Source: Okeania hirsuta (GTDB taxonomy: Bacteria; Cyanobacteriota; Cyanobacteriia; Cyanobacteriales; Microcoleaceae). Taken from it: 34,292 bases of DNA. Below, piece by piece: positions 1 through 8,755 of the stretch (position 1 is its first letter; each line of letters begins with the position of its first letter). The notes below the pieces were generated by a model. It was not told where the DNA came from. It did not search any database and saw only the letters and a program-made list of their open reading frames with translations. A program made the position numbers and the translations under genes. The stretch covers positions 1 through 34,292 of the forward strand of contig NZ_RCBY01000065.1 of assembly GCF_003838195.1 (NCBI RefSeq). The letters run 5' to 3'.

Positions 1-770
1 CGGCAGGTGTACCAGGAACTCCAGGATTAGATGGTGCTCCTGGTCTCGCAGGTCCAGCAGGTCCAGTCGGTCCAGTAGGTCCAGCAGGTCCAGTCGGTCC
101 GGCAGGTATACCAGGAACTCCAGGATTAGATGGTGCTCCTGGTCCAGTGGGTCCAGTAGGTCCAGTAGGTCCAGCAGGTGCTCCTGGCCTTCCTGGTCTA
201 TCCGCTCAAGTAGGTCCACCACTGGCTTATATCATTGCAACAGAAGATGCTCCTGCAGGATTCTTCCCTGGAGAAGTAGTTTTGTTTGCTGGTACTGCAG
301 CTCCTCCAGGATTCTTATCTCTTGAGGGTCAGTTATTACCCATCGCTGGAAATGAATCTCTATTCCGGGTATTAGGAACTTTATATGGTGGTGATGGAGT
401 CACTAACTTTGCTCTTCCAAATCTCGTAGGTGTTAGTCCTGTTGGCCGACCTACAAGTGTAGAAGCTGTTCCTGCAGCCGGCGGTCCTACACTGTTAGTG
501 GATTTAGGAAATGGCAATATAGTACCTGCTAACACGGTATTCGGAGATGTTGTAACGAATACAGGGGATACTGTAGGCCTCACAGATCTTCCAACTAACG
601 ATGTAACATTGCTCCAACAATTGCAGGCATTGCAACTAGAAGCACTTCGTGTAAATGACATGATACAAAATGAAGAGCTTTCTACTGGAGAGTCAATTCC
701 TTTTGCAGGAGAGGCACCAGAAGAGACACCAGCAGAGGCACCATCCATATTCGTTCCAGTTACAAATTAA
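1..770 (+). CDS. Collagen-like Gly-X-Y repeat protein with phage tail-collar domain (5' partial)
   Basis: The reading frame is open from the left edge (first whole codon at 3), so this is the C-terminal part of a longer protein. A GTG at 147 lies inside the repeat and is a valine codon, not a start. Residues up to about base 215 are Gly-X-Y triplets (GPV, GPA, GVP, GTP), the collagen triple-helix pattern. Then comes a tail-collar-like module ([40 protein letters not shown]), the signature of phage tail fibre tips and of bacterial microcystin-dependent-protein relatives. The C-terminus is acidic and proline-rich. A trimeric surface or fibre protein is likely, because collagen stalks and collar domains both trimerise. 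No other phage gene is visible, so a host surface protein is more likely than prophage. The N-terminus and any signal peptide lie outside the window. Confidence 0.85.
   Translation, partial: AGVPGTPGLDGAPGLAGPAGPVGPVGPAGPVGPAGIPGTPGLDGAPGPVGPVGPVGPAGAPGLPGLSAQVGPPLAYIIATEDAPAGFFPGEVVLFAGTAAPPGFLSLEGQLLPIAGNESLFRVLGTLYGGDGVTNFALPNLVGVSPVGRPTSVEAVPAAGGPTLLVDLGNGNIVPANTVFGDVVTNTGDTVGLTDLPTNDVTLLQQLQALQLEALRVNDMIQNEELSTGESIPFAGEAPEETPAEAPSIFVPVTN
3..143 (+). repeat. 99-bp duplicated unit inside the collagen stalk
   Basis: A 42-bp stretch at 3-44 recurs at 102-143 with one base difference (gta versus ata codon). Between and after them run GGTCCAGTN/GGTCCAGCN triplet repeats. The period is 33 codons. 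Such near-identical DNA inside a Gly-X-Y tract is expected to change length by slippage or recombination. Confidence 0.8.
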
Positions 771-814
771 TGTGTTTGAGACTTGACAGTTGAATTTTAT
801 CTCAACGTTGGTTG

Positions 815-1089
815 AAGACCCGCGCTCTCCCGTTGGCGGAGCCTAGCGGCAGCTATTAGGGGAGCGTCGCATGGGACAACCAATCAATAAGAGCGGTTCT
901 TCCAAGGGTATGCTATTCTAAATAGAATTAGGCTGCTGGGCTAGCAGTGGAGCGTCTGTGGAGCGCGCCTTTAGACCAGAAAGAGGGAAAGGCCTCGGAG
1001 GCAGGTGCGGAGCGAAGCAGAAAGTCCTGAGTCGCGAGGTTTAGGAATCCCGCCTTGTCGCGCCATGCACAACGTCGGGAGGATGTCAA
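815..1089 (+). mobile_element. Decayed tnpB 3' end with IS200/IS605-type right end (possible omega-RNA tail)
   Basis: Frame 1 reads like the tail of a cyanobacterial TnpB (MGQPINKSGSSKGMLF from 871; GLGGRCGAKQKVLSREV ending at a TAG at 1042) but is broken by stops at 844 and 919. It is followed by a hairpin at 1048-1080 (TCCCG..TTGT / ACAA..CGGGA) and then GGATGTCAA. This layout, TnpB tail overlapping a structured 3' end closing in GGATGTCAA, matches my recollection of cyanobacterial IS200/IS605 right ends, where the TnpB guide RNA ends. A GC-rich palindromic block (about 823-870) appears inserted. No RuvC-bearing part of tnpB and no tnpA is present, so it is a remnant. The rest of the gap 771-1269 holds a terminator and nothing else recognised. 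Confidence 0.55.
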
Positions 1090-1119
1090 TAGTCAATTCT
1101 CATAAACAAATAAAAAAAG

Positions 1120-1155
1120 ACCTTGTAGGTATTAGAAACCTGCAAGGTTTTTTTT
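1120..1155 (+). terminator. Rho-independent terminator
   Basis: An 11-bp stem ACCTTGTAGGT / ACCTGCAAGGT with a 7-nt loop is followed directly by eight T. On the other strand the stem is followed by a CTTTTTTTA run, so it may work in both directions. It shields msrA from transcription out of the collagen gene and the tnpB remnant. Confidence 0.8.
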
Positions 1156-1255
1156 GAGTAAAAATTTAAAATCTGAATTAACTGATTTGAACTCAAAATT
1201 GCTATGCCCTAATCAGTTTACAATTAATATTTGATGGAAATTCAAGCCAAAATTT

Positions 1256-1260
1256 GGAGG
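1256..1260 (+). promoter_or_regulatory. Shine-Dalgarno of msrA
   Basis: GGAGG lies 9 nt before the ATG at 1270. It decides between this start and the in-frame TTG at 1231 or ATG at 1234, which have no such site. Confidence 0.75.
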
Positions 1261-1269
1261 GAAAAATTA

Positions 1270-1803
1270 ATGTTAGATACAATTGTATTGGGTGGTGGAT
1301 GTTTCTGGTGTGTAGAATCCGTCTTTCTTTCTGTAGCAGGGGTTAAAGAGGCAGAATCTGGTTATGCTGGAGGAAATACTAAGAATCCTGACTATAGATC
1401 TATATGTTCTGGAAAAACAGGCCATGCTGAGGTAGTAAAAGTCACTTTTGACTCTGAGAAAATATCACTGCGTGAAATATTAGAAATATTTTTTGTGACT
1501 CACGACCCCACAACACTTAACAGACAGGGGAATGATGTTGGTACTCAGTATCGTTCAATTATTATGTGTCACTCCCAAGAACAAAAAGATATTGCTCAAG
1601 AAGTTATTTCGACTTTGGATAATAATGGCACGTTTAATAGTCCGATCGTTACTGAAGTGGTTGATTTGAAGGAATATTATAGAGCTGAGGAGTACCATCA
1701 AAACTATTTTAACAAGAATCCTAATCAACCTTATTGTGCATTTTCCATTCCTCCAAAGTTGCAAAAACTCAAGAAATATTTCCCAGATAAGGTATCTGCA
1801 TAA
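1270..1803 (+). CDS. msrA: Peptide-methionine (S)-S-oxide reductase MsrA
   Basis: Reduces methionine-S-sulfoxide in proteins and free methionine, a cytosolic repair enzyme. The 177-residue protein starts MLDTIVLGGGCFWC; the catalytic cysteine is in GCFW. Other family marks are GYAGGNTKNPDY, the GKTGHAEVV segment, QYRSII, the EEYHQNYF segment, and a C-terminal cysteine in QPYCAF that can act in recycling. Length is normal for single-domain MsrA. The start at 1270 is chosen from the GGAGG site. The gene stands alone between a terminator upstream and a small inverted-repeat element downstream, convergent with the next gene. Confidence 0.95.
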   Translation: MLDTIVLGGGCFWCVESVFLSVAGVKEAESGYAGGNTKNPDYRSICSGKTGHAEVVKVTFDSEKISLREILEIFFVTHDPTTLNRQGNDVGTQYRSIIMCHSQEQKDIAQEVISTLDNNGTFNSPIVTEVVDLKEYYRAEEYHQNYFNKNPNQPYCAFSIPPKLQKLKKYFPDKVSA

Positions 1804-1905
1804 AGAGTTCTCGTATTCTTACTAAGAATAGGTTTGGCGATCGTAGCTGGGGAAAAGTGAACTTTCTGTTTCACTGTGTTTTACCCAAGATATACTAAAT
1901 TATGG

Positions 1906-2043
1906 GGCGTTGCTGATGCGTTGCTATGATTTTCTTTAATAGCAATTTCGGGACGGATCGCGCACGCGAATCACTTAACTATTAACTTAAAAGGATTTTA
2001 GATTTTGCCAAATTGAGGTTTCATAGCTTGATTCAGCAACGCC
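1906..2043. mobile_element. MITE-like element, family A (copy 1)
   Basis: Ends are the perfect 11-bp inverted repeat GGCGTTGCTGA (1906-1916) and TCAGCAACGCC (2033-2043). The 138-bp body has no coding capacity. The same ends recur at 19484-19675 and, degenerate, at 26411-26571. It lies between two convergent genes. The ends resemble those of full insertion sequences common in filamentous cyanobacteria, so it is probably non-autonomous; that is inference. Confidence 0.7.
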
Positions 2044-2080
2044 AATTATCATTAATTAACTAAAATAGTGTTTTCTTTGA

Positions 2081-2821
2081 TTAATTTTCAAACACACGAT
2101 TAAAGAAAGGTATTATTTGAGACCAAGCTGAAGTAGTTGCAGCGGAGTCATAACGATAACCGTCATCACGCATAAAAGTATGTTCCGCTTCATATAAGAA
2201 AATTTGATGAGCTATACTCGCTTGTTCCAAAGCTTGAGCTACGGTTTGGCGATCGCCTTCTGGTGTATGACGGTCTTGAGTGCCGAATACTATCATTATC
2301 TCACCTTGAATTTCATTCACTCGTTTAATTGTATCAGCGACTCCCTTACCTAACTTGCCACTGGGAACACCAGTCGGGTAACAACAAACAGTGGCTTTGA
2401 TCTCTTTCTCAAAAGCAGCCCGAAATGCTAAATGCCCACCAATACAAAAACCCATAGCACCTATTTTATCCTCAGCAACTGAACTTTCTGCTTTAAGAAA
2501 TTTGATCGCAGCTCTGGTATCCGCATCATATTCAGCTATTTTAGTTCGACGTGCATTGTCATTACCCCGCATTCGCCCCAGGTCATCTGGCTCAATGACT
2601 AGACCCACTGGTTCAGTACGATGAAAAATTTCTGGGGCAGCTACTACATAACCATAACCAGCTAAATAATTAGCTAGACGAATTATCGGACTTCCCAATT
2701 GATAAATATCACTGTAGAATACAATACCTGGATAAACTCCTTCCGGTTTAGGAGTTGCTACATATACACGCATTAAACTATCATCAACTTTTAACTCGAT
2801 GTTACGTTTAGTAATTTGCAC
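2081..2821 (-). CDS. Dienelactone hydrolase family protein
   Basis: An alpha/beta-hydrolase of the carboxymethylenebutenolidase type, 246 residues, the usual size. The nucleophile elbow is GFCIGG with Cys126, and the Cys-Asp-His triad is completed by Asp183 (FGTQDRHTP) and His214 (YEAEHTF). Family members open lactone rings of chlorocatechol breakdown, but most cyanobacterial copies have no known substrate and there is no catechol pathway nearby, so the substrate is open. The start is GTG at 2821: an in-frame TAA lies two codons upstream, and GGAG precedes it at a workable distance. Monocistronic, convergent with msrA. Confidence 0.88.
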   Translation of the reverse strand: MQITKRNIELKVDDSLMRVYVATPKPEGVYPGIVFYSDIYQLGSPIIRLANYLAGYGYVVAAPEIFHRTEPVGLVIEPDDLGRMRGNDNARRTKIAEYDADTRAAIKFLKAESSVAEDKIGAMGFCIGGHLAFRAAFEKEIKATVCCYPTGVPSGKLGKGVADTIKRVNEIQGEIMIVFGTQDRHTPEGDRQTVAQALEQASIAHQIFLYEAEHTFMRDDGYRYDSAATTSAWSQIIPFFNRVFEN

Positions 2822-2911
2822 CTTTTATCTCCATTATTGTCTTGAGGAATTTTTCTACAATACAGCTTAACTTTAGCAAAATTACGTAATTTATAGGGGA
2901 TACTGACTTGA

Positions 2912-3018
2912 TACAGCGGATTTCATCTCAGTGAGGTATCGCTGTGGCGGGCAAGATGTCCGCACTACAAAAGTTTGATCATTAATATTTGTACTTCATA
3001 TACTTGGAATCTGCTGTA
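2912..3018 (+). repeat. TACAGC/GCTGTA inverted-repeat element, family B (copy 1)
   Basis: It starts with TACAGC, has GTGAGGTA near the left end, GGCGGGCAAGATGTCCGC in the middle and ends GCTGTA. The same layout recurs at 4231-4352 and, inverted, at 13252-13362. It has no coding capacity. The gap 2822-3375 also holds a shared palindromic block and a 7-bp tandem repeat, listed separately. Confidence 0.65.
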
Positions 3019-3070
3019 ACATCTATACTTTGAAGGCTTATATTCCTTAAACATTAAAATATAAGTGATT

Positions 3071-3107
3071 TTATCATTTTCTTTGTGGGTTTAATACCCC
3101 ACCGTCA
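3071..3107 (+). repeat. 37-bp block shared, inverted, with 32569-32605
   Basis: Reverse complement matches 32569-32605 at 35 of 37 positions (core TGGGGTATTAAACCCA, itself partly palindromic). It is followed by GC-rich text with CCCC/GGGG arms (to about 3146). It is probably the edge of a dispersed element whose other boundary I cannot place. Confidence 0.6.
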
Positions 3108-3158
3108 ACGGGGGTGTTCACGCATTACTTGGGGGAGCGAATCCCCATGTAATTTTCC

Positions 3159-3183
3159 TCCTGTCTCCTGTCTCCTGTCTCCT
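3159..3183 (+). repeat. Heptameric short tandem repeat (TCCTGTC)3.5
   Basis: Three and a half perfect 7-bp units. It matches the class of short tandemly repeated repetitive (STRR) heptamers known from filamentous cyanobacteria. Confidence 0.85.
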
Positions 3184-3273
3184 TCTTCAAGGAGCTACTT
3201 TTGCGATAATTTATTCTCAAACAATTGTTCGGAAAAATTCAGTATTTTCTAGGTTGATTTTTGCTGATTTTTA

Positions 3274-3291
3274 GTTAACAATAGTGTTAAC
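3274..3291. promoter_or_regulatory. Possible operator: two GTTAAC sites
   Basis: GTTAAC occurs at 3274 and 3286, 12 bp apart, and GTTAAA follows at 3295, about 85 bp before the exported-protein start at 3376. Spacing near one helical turn fits a dimer-binding site, but AT-rich sequence makes chance plausible. Confidence 0.25.
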
Positions 3292-3375
3292 AAAGTTAAA
3301 CAGCAATGAAAGTAATAATTCATTGTGATGAAGCTATAAATTTTCAATACTAATTTATATTTCAAGGAACTTGCC

Positions 3376-3813
3376 GTGAATTTACTTAAAATCAATCAAA
3401 AATTTTTTCAATTAGGACTATTTACACTTGGTACATTTGCTTTATTAACTTCTTCATCTAAAGTTTTAGCTTCTAACCCAAAAAAAATTGACAACAAATC
3501 TATATTACTTGCTCAAGCATCCCGTGAAGAGTGGCGTATTTGCCAAAAAAAAGGAGAAAATTGGTCTGAAATAAAATACTTTGAATCTAAAAATTATTTT
3601 GCTAATATTTGTCGTAGTGGTAATGGTCAATTAACTTTAGTAGCTGGTGCTAAATCAAATCCTAATAAACTTTTAGAATTACCTGTTACTGCTGAACAAG
3701 GATATTTAGCTATTGATGGAAGTAAAACTTTTATGATAGACAATAGTCATTTTAGTATGGCTATAAACGGAATGGTTGTTAGGAAAGAACAAGTAACTTA
3801 CAGAGGACAGTAA
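3376..3813 (+). CDS. Small exported protein of unknown function
   Basis: A 145-residue protein I do not recognise. Residues 1 to about 33 form a signal peptide: basic start, hydrophobic LGLFTLGTFALLTSSS, then KVLAS as a probable cleavage site. The mature part is about 110 residues, has two cysteines (in WRICQKKGE and ANICRSGNG) that could form a disulfide in the periplasm, and ends VTYRGQ. The start is GTG at 3376, preceded by AAGGA with a 7-nt spacer. It is a single gene between repeat-rich gaps. A periplasmic or secreted location is well supported; function is not. Confidence 0.75.
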   Translation: MNLLKINQKFFQLGLFTLGTFALLTSSSKVLASNPKKIDNKSILLAQASREEWRICQKKGENWSEIKYFESKNYFANICRSGNGQLTLVAGAKSNPNKLLELPVTAEQGYLAIDGSKTFMIDNSHFSMAINGMVVRKEQVTYRGQ

Positions 3814-4230
3814 ATTTACCAATTCCTTGATCAAAGAAGAGATATTTTCACAATTACCTCTGAGTTATTATAGCATTGTTTGTAGTTCATAAAATTTCAT
3901 TATTTAGTTAAATATTACTCTTAATCAAAGGGTAAATTACTGAATTAAATAGAATATTTCTGTCTCTAAAAATTTAGCAAGTTATCTGGGTGTAACTTAT
4001 CAGTCATCAGTTAATATTTTTAACAGTTTCGTTTCAGACCCCGACACTTCTGGTGGGAAAGCGCGTAGTTTGCCTTGATGGCAGGTCTGTAGACTCCGGT
4101 CTTCTTTCCTTTGGGATATCTCATTGTAATAACTGATATAGAATCCGGTTATACAGTATATGTTTATCATTCTATCCACACTTCAATCTCACCCAACTAT
4201 ATAATAAGTATTCAACCAGATTTGATATGA
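3814..4230. other. Intergenic, no gene seen
   Basis: AT-rich text without a plausible coding frame. A GC-rich block at about 4036-4115 (AGACCCCGAC, GGCAGGTCTGTAGACTCCGG) differs sharply from its surroundings and looks like a fragment of a dispersed element; I could not find its partner. Confidence 0.5.
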
Positions 4231-4352
4231 TACAGCACTTCCCGATTTTGTGAGGTACATATTTAGCGGGTACATATTTAGCGGGCAAGATGCCTGCACC
4301 ACAAGAGTTTTACTATTAAAACTTGTACATCATTTGTCCGAAATATGCTGTA
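4231..4352 (+). repeat. TACAGC/GCTGTA inverted-repeat element, family B (copy 2)
   Basis: It shares with copy 1 the TACAGC start, TGTGAGGTAC, CGGGCAAGATGCC and the GCTGTA end. Inside, ACATATTTAGCGGG is duplicated in tandem. It lies just downstream of miaB. Confidence 0.65.
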
Positions 4353-4389
4353 ACTGTTTACCTATTCACTCAACCCATCCTTACAACTG

Positions 4390-5745
4390 TTAAACCATCA
4401 CTAACTGCTTGACTTCTCCTGTCAAACTAAAAGGACGTACTTCAGTAATTTTCACCTGTACTAACTTACCCTTCAATTCATTAATATCCCCCTCAAAAAA
4501 TGTCAGACGGTTGCCACGGGTACGACCCATAACTTGAGCAGCATTTTTTTGGTTAGTATCTTCAACCAAAATTTCTTCAGTACGACCCATATAACGAAGC
4601 GATCGCTCTGCTGCTTTCACTCCCACCAAATGATTCAACCGTTGTAGTCTATCTGCTTTCACCTCCTCACTCACTTGATTTTCCCATAAAGCTGCTGGAG
4701 TACCTGGTCTAGGAGAATAAGCAGCAGTATTCAACAGATCGAACCCAATATCCTCAACCAACTTTAGCGTATTCTCAAACTGTGCTTCCGTTTCTCCAGG
4801 AAAACCTACTATTGCGTCAGCACTAATAGAAGCATCTGGCATCAGTTCGCGAATTTTATCAATAATCCGGCGATATTTCTCATGGGTGTAACCTCTTGCC
4901 ATCGCCTTCAATAATTCATTATCTCCAGACTGAAAGGGAATATGAAAATGTTCGCAAACCTTGGGCAATTCAGCACACGCTCTAATTAAACGTTCTGTGA
5001 AATAGCGGGGGTGACTTGTGGCAAAGCGAATACGTTCAACACCTTGTACATCATGCACATAGTAAAGTAAATCTGTGAATGTGTGTTTATTGCGTCCTTC
5101 TGCTGTCACTCCCGGTAAGTCGCGTCCATAAGCATCAATATTTTGCCCTAACAATGTTATTTCTGGATAACCTTGTCGCCCTAACTCTTCCATTTCAGCG
5201 CGAATAGCTTCAGGATAGCGAGACTGCTCTGCACCCCGTACACTGGGAACAACACAATAGGTGCAGTGTTCGTTGCAACCATAAATTATATTTACCCAAG
5301 CAGTGACTTTGCTATCCCGTCTGGGTTTAGTGATATCTTCCACAATGTGAATAGGTTCAGTAGCAACTACTTGGTTGCCATTGAATACTTGTTCCAATAA
5401 GTCTTGCAAGCGGTTAGCGTGTTGAGGTCCCATAACTAAGTCTAGTTCGGGTACTCGTCGCAGGAGTGCTTCCCCTTCTTGTTGAGCAACACATCCAGCA
5501 ACAATGAGAGTGAGGTCTGGTTGTTTGTGTTTGCGTTTTGCTTGTCTACCTAGATAAGAGTAGACTTTATGCTCGGCATTGTCACGAATGGTGCAAGTAT
5601 TGTATAGAATGATGTTGGCATCGTTGGGGTCTTCTGACGAGATGAGGCCCATATTATCTAGGATACCTGCCATGCGTTCGGAGTCGGCTTTGTTCATTTG
5701 ACAGCCGAAAGTGGTAATATGATAGCGACGGGGTGTTTTAGTCAT
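4390..5745 (-). CDS. miaB: tRNA-2-methylthio-N6-dimethylallyladenosine synthase MiaB
   Basis: Radical-SAM methylthiotransferase that adds the 2-methylthio group to i6A37 of tRNAs reading UNN codons. The 451 residues hold three parts in order: an N-terminal UPF0004 domain with cluster cysteines Cys15 (FGCQMNKAD), Cys51 ([11 protein letters not shown]) and Cys85 ([10 protein letters not shown]); a radical SAM domain with Cys157, Cys161 and Cys164 (GCNEHCTYC); and a C-terminal TRAM RNA-binding domain (about 383-448). The diagnostic CTIRDNAE segment supports MiaB rather than RimO or MtaB. The start is ATG at 5745; no strong Shine-Dalgarno is visible. Single gene. Confidence 0.96.
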   Translation of the reverse strand: MTKTPRRYHITTFGCQMNKADSERMAGILDNMGLISSEDPNDANIILYNTCTIRDNAEHKVYSYLGRQAKRKHKQPDLTLIVAGCVAQQEGEALLRRVPELDLVMGPQHANRLQDLLEQVFNGNQVVATEPIHIVEDITKPRRDSKVTAWVNIIYGCNEHCTYCVVPSVRGAEQSRYPEAIRAEMEELGRQGYPEITLLGQNIDAYGRDLPGVTAEGRNKHTFTDLLYYVHDVQGVERIRFATSHPRYFTERLIRACAELPKVCEHFHIPFQSGDNELLKAMARGYTHEKYRRIIDKIRELMPDASISADAIVGFPGETEAQFENTLKLVEDIGFDLLNTAAYSPRPGTPAALWENQVSEEVKADRLQRLNHLVGVKAAERSLRYMGRTEEILVEDTNQKNAAQVMGRTRGNRLTFFEGDINELKGKLVQVKITEVRPFSLTGEVKQLVMV

Positions 5746-6581
5746 GGTAAATTAAGGTTATTAAATTAGAATTAGAGTAGTATGGATAATATATGAGAAT
5801 TGTTAGATTGAATTTTAGGAAAAATCTAGAAAAAAATATCCAAACAAATATGATAAACTAGAAACCGTTAAAACAATTAAAATATTACATATTTAAAGAT
5901 ATCAAACTTTTCTCAAATCGTCAAAAGTCTCCTAGGAGATATCTCTCAAGATAATTATCCCCCCTGGATAAATTTTTATTCGTCAATTCTTGGCATTAAG
6001 TATTAGAAAAATCAGCTCTTAAACTCCAAGTATCTATCCCTATAATCTCGATCACCAGTTTATAATTTAGGTCTAAATGGTGAAAATATTTATGAACACA
6101 GAAGATATATTCAACATACACTAGCCAATAATAAAAATCTCAATTAGTTGGCTAGAAGACATTTAGCCGAAACAAAATCTCAAGAAATTGAGTATTTCAT
6201 TAATGGATAATGGACAATTGATAATTACTTCGGGTTTTAACCGTTACGGAATTGAAGATAAGGAAATATCCTAGCACTTTTCTCTTGGTCGATTGGATAT
6301 GGCGCACTTCGGAGCGGCTCTGTCAAGAGCGGGAGACCTAGCTATCCCATCCTCAGGTCATGCTCCGCAAACGACCACTTTTTCCCCTTGAAAGGGGAGG
6401 CAGAGTAAGCTGAATTATTTAATTAATAATTATTAATTATTAATGATTCGGTAAAAATTCAGTCAGTTATTGGGGGCAATAAACTAATGTATTAAAAGGA
6501 ATAGCTCTTGAACTTAATGGATGCTTCTACCATTTTTCCTATTAATAAATAATATCTCTTGAACAACACTAATTGAATGCC
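5746..6581. other. Intergenic, no gene; hairpins and a GC-rich block
   Basis: This 836-bp gap has stops in all frames. It contains an 8-bp perfect stem CTAGCCAA/TTGGCTAG (6121-6155), a 12-bp palindrome TCTCCTAGGAGA (5928-5939), a GC-rich block (about 6298-6372) and a CCCCTT..AAGGGG hairpin (6384-6397). I see no promoter I would defend. Confidence 0.5.
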
Positions 6582-8531
6582 ATGAAAATGAAACGTAATA
6601 TTTTCATATTTGTAGGAATTATATTGATTTCCTTATTGGTGGTTTTATTGAGGCCACAGGATAAAAATAAATATCCATTAAATGCTAATTCTGGTTTCAT
6701 ACAGGAAGAAATCAGTCCCGCTTACTCACTATTTGATTTAGGTGTAGCTGATTTTAATCAAGATACCTTTTTAGATATATTTTCTACGAATCACAATGGT
6801 CCTCAAATATTCTTAATTAATCAACAAGGAGAAGATTTCAAAGATGGGCTTTCGGAGTTAGGTTTGCCCCAAAACTATGAAGCTACAGACACACCAGTTC
6901 CTGATCCTTTGGCAAATAAGACAGAACCAGGATTGTATATTTATTGGCATAATTATGAATTAATAATAGCTGCCCAAGGTCTGACTAATCCAGAGAATTT
7001 AGAAGGTTTGGTAATTGTCCCTCTCTTAGCAACCTCTACCGAATCAGACCAAATATCAACAAACATTAGAAAAACAAATGCTCTATCAGCAGGAATTGAT
7101 AAGGTTCAGGTAGTAAGATTTAATGTTAAAGGAAATGGCAGATTATCTATCAAGTTTCCAGCATTTTATCCTTTTTTTCCACCCCTATTTAGGTTAAATC
7201 CCAGAGCAGATATCAAAAATATTTACCTGGGTTCTCGTTTTCAATCTGCTACTTCCATTGATTTTGCTCTACCACCTATTAATGCCTTACCTCACATGGA
7301 TCGACATGGTATGGCTTGGAATGATTATAACAATGATGGAAATATTGATATAGCTATTGTTCGAGGAGGAATGCAAGGCAAAATGTCGGAACTATCTCCT
7401 AATGCTAAAGATGAATTAATGTTGCAACAAAGTTCTGGTTTTGAAGATATTGGAGAGAAAGTAGGTTTAGCCAAAGCGGGATGTGCTGCACGACAAGTGG
7501 CTTGGGTTGATTTTGACCGCGATAATCTTTTAGACCTTTATACTATGTGTGGACGGAAGTTGCCACCTAATTCTAGATATCCTAATCAACTCTATCGCCA
7601 AACCCCTGAAGGTCGTTTTATTAATGTTGCTGATGAAAAAAATTTAGGGTTCAAAGATATGGGTTGGTTTACTTGGTTAGATATAGATAACGATCTGGAT
7701 ATGGATTTATTTTGGGCTGATGAAACAACTTTTTGGCTCTACAGAAATGAATCAGGAAATTTTGTTGCAGAAAATTTAGGGGAACAGAAGGGTTTAGTAA
7801 ATCAATTGGCGATCGCTGATTATGATGGAGATGGAGATTTAGACCTATTCTCAGCTTCCAGAAGAGAAAGTATATTATTTACCAATGTGGATGGTAAATA
7901 TCAAGCTACAGATCCAGAATCAGTTGGACTACCAAAGAAAGCATTTGCAGCTAACTGGGTTGATTATGATAATGATGGGTTGATAGACTTACATACCTTA
8001 CGCTACGGAATTTACCGCCAACAACCAGATCGCAGATTTAAAAAAATCAACTTACTAGAGGTTAGTTCACCAAAAACATTTGGGGGATATGCTTACTGTA
8101 CTTGGTTTGATGTAGACAATGACGGTGATCGCGATTTATTAATGGGTAAATCAACAAAAATGCCTGATTGGGAAAAGCGACAAAGAAAAGACAAGGATAT
8201 TACGGAATTAGCTAAATATAGTAAGTCTAGGGTTTTGCTGTATCGTAATCCAGGAAATGATAACCATTGGTTAGAAATAGAATTAAAGGGCGCACCAGGA
8301 AATTCAGTTGCTATCGGTGCTAAAGTTAAAGTGATTACAGCAAATGGAACACAATTTCAAGAAGTTGGACAGTCAGAAGGATCGTGGCGATCGCAAGGTC
8401 ATTATCGTCTTTACTTTGGTTTAGGAAAACAAGATAAAATTGATTCGATTCAAGTTATTTGGCCTGATGGTCAAAATCAGGAAATTCAAAATCCTAACCC
8501 AGATCAATTGTTAGTTATTGAGAAAGCTTAA
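6582..8531 (+). CDS. Membrane-anchored FG-GAP/VCBS repeat protein with C-terminal ASPIC/UnbV domain
   Basis: Extracytoplasmic beta-propeller-type protein of 649 residues. An N-terminal anchor or signal sequence (IFIFVGIILISLLVVLL) follows MKMKRN. At least seven DxDxDxxxD-type calcium-binding motifs follow: ADFNQDTFLD, NDYNNDGNID, VDFDRDNLLD, LDIDNDLDMD, ADYDGDGDLD, VDYDNDGLID and FDVDNDGDRD. The C-terminal 85 residues (HWLEIELKG, GAKVKVI, HYRLYFGLG, DSIQVIWPDG) form the ASPIC/UnbV module of CRTAC1-like proteins. The long gap of about 170 residues between the first and second motif is an extra domain I cannot name. The start is the ATG at 6582, not the TTG at 6573. The ligand is unknown; adhesion or glycan binding is typical of the fold. 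Confidence 0.88.
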   Translation: MKMKRNIFIFVGIILISLLVVLLRPQDKNKYPLNANSGFIQEEISPAYSLFDLGVADFNQDTFLDIFSTNHNGPQIFLINQQGEDFKDGLSELGLPQNYEATDTPVPDPLANKTEPGLYIYWHNYELIIAAQGLTNPENLEGLVIVPLLATSTESDQISTNIRKTNALSAGIDKVQVVRFNVKGNGRLSIKFPAFYPFFPPLFRLNPRADIKNIYLGSRFQSATSIDFALPPINALPHMDRHGMAWNDYNNDGNIDIAIVRGGMQGKMSELSPNAKDELMLQQSSGFEDIGEKVGLAKAGCAARQVAWVDFDRDNLLDLYTMCGRKLPPNSRYPNQLYRQTPEGRFINVADEKNLGFKDMGWFTWLDIDNDLDMDLFWADETTFWLYRNESGNFVAENLGEQKGLVNQLAIADYDGDGDLDLFSASRRESILFTNVDGKYQATDPESVGLPKKAFAANWVDYDNDGLIDLHTLRYGIYRQQPDRRFKKINLLEVSSPKTFGGYAYCTWFDVDNDGDRDLLMGKSTKMPDWEKRQRKDKDITELAKYSKSRVLLYRNPGNDNHWLEIELKGAPGNSVAIGAKVKVITANGTQFQEVGQSEGSWRSQGHYRLYFGLGKQDKIDSIQVIWPDGQNQEIQNPNPDQLLVIEKA

Positions 8532-8653
8532 GAGCTGATTTATCAAGAGAATCTCAAGAAGACTCAATGACTGGTTCAGTAGCTTTTATTCTGATTTTTG
8601 CCACGCTCTTCAATTTTTGTCCTGTACTTAGATTAACAAAATGCCTATGTAAT

Positions 8654-8755
8654 TATCAAACAGGAATTACGCAAATATACTAGATATAGTAGATTATAAT
8701 TATAACACTACGTTATATATAGTGTTTCGATCAGAAAAATGCGTAACTCCTGATA
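8654..8755. mobile_element. Small inverted-repeat element, family D
   Basis: Ends are CAGGAATTACGCA (8661-8673) and TGCGTAACTCCTG (8740-8752), flanked by TATCA and TGATA, giving an imperfect inverted repeat about 100 bp across. The centre holds a further palindrome, AACACTA..TAGTGTT. There is no coding capacity. Such ends occur on cyanobacterial insertion sequences; this is likely a non-autonomous derivative. Confidence 0.55.

Noticed and set aside
329-748. Minus-strand open frame over the collagen/collar gene
   Set aside because: It is the shadow of a strongly supported coding region and has no family features.
1-770. Prophage tail module
   Set aside because: The collar domain is phage-like, but no other phage gene follows; the next items are a decayed tnpB and msrA.
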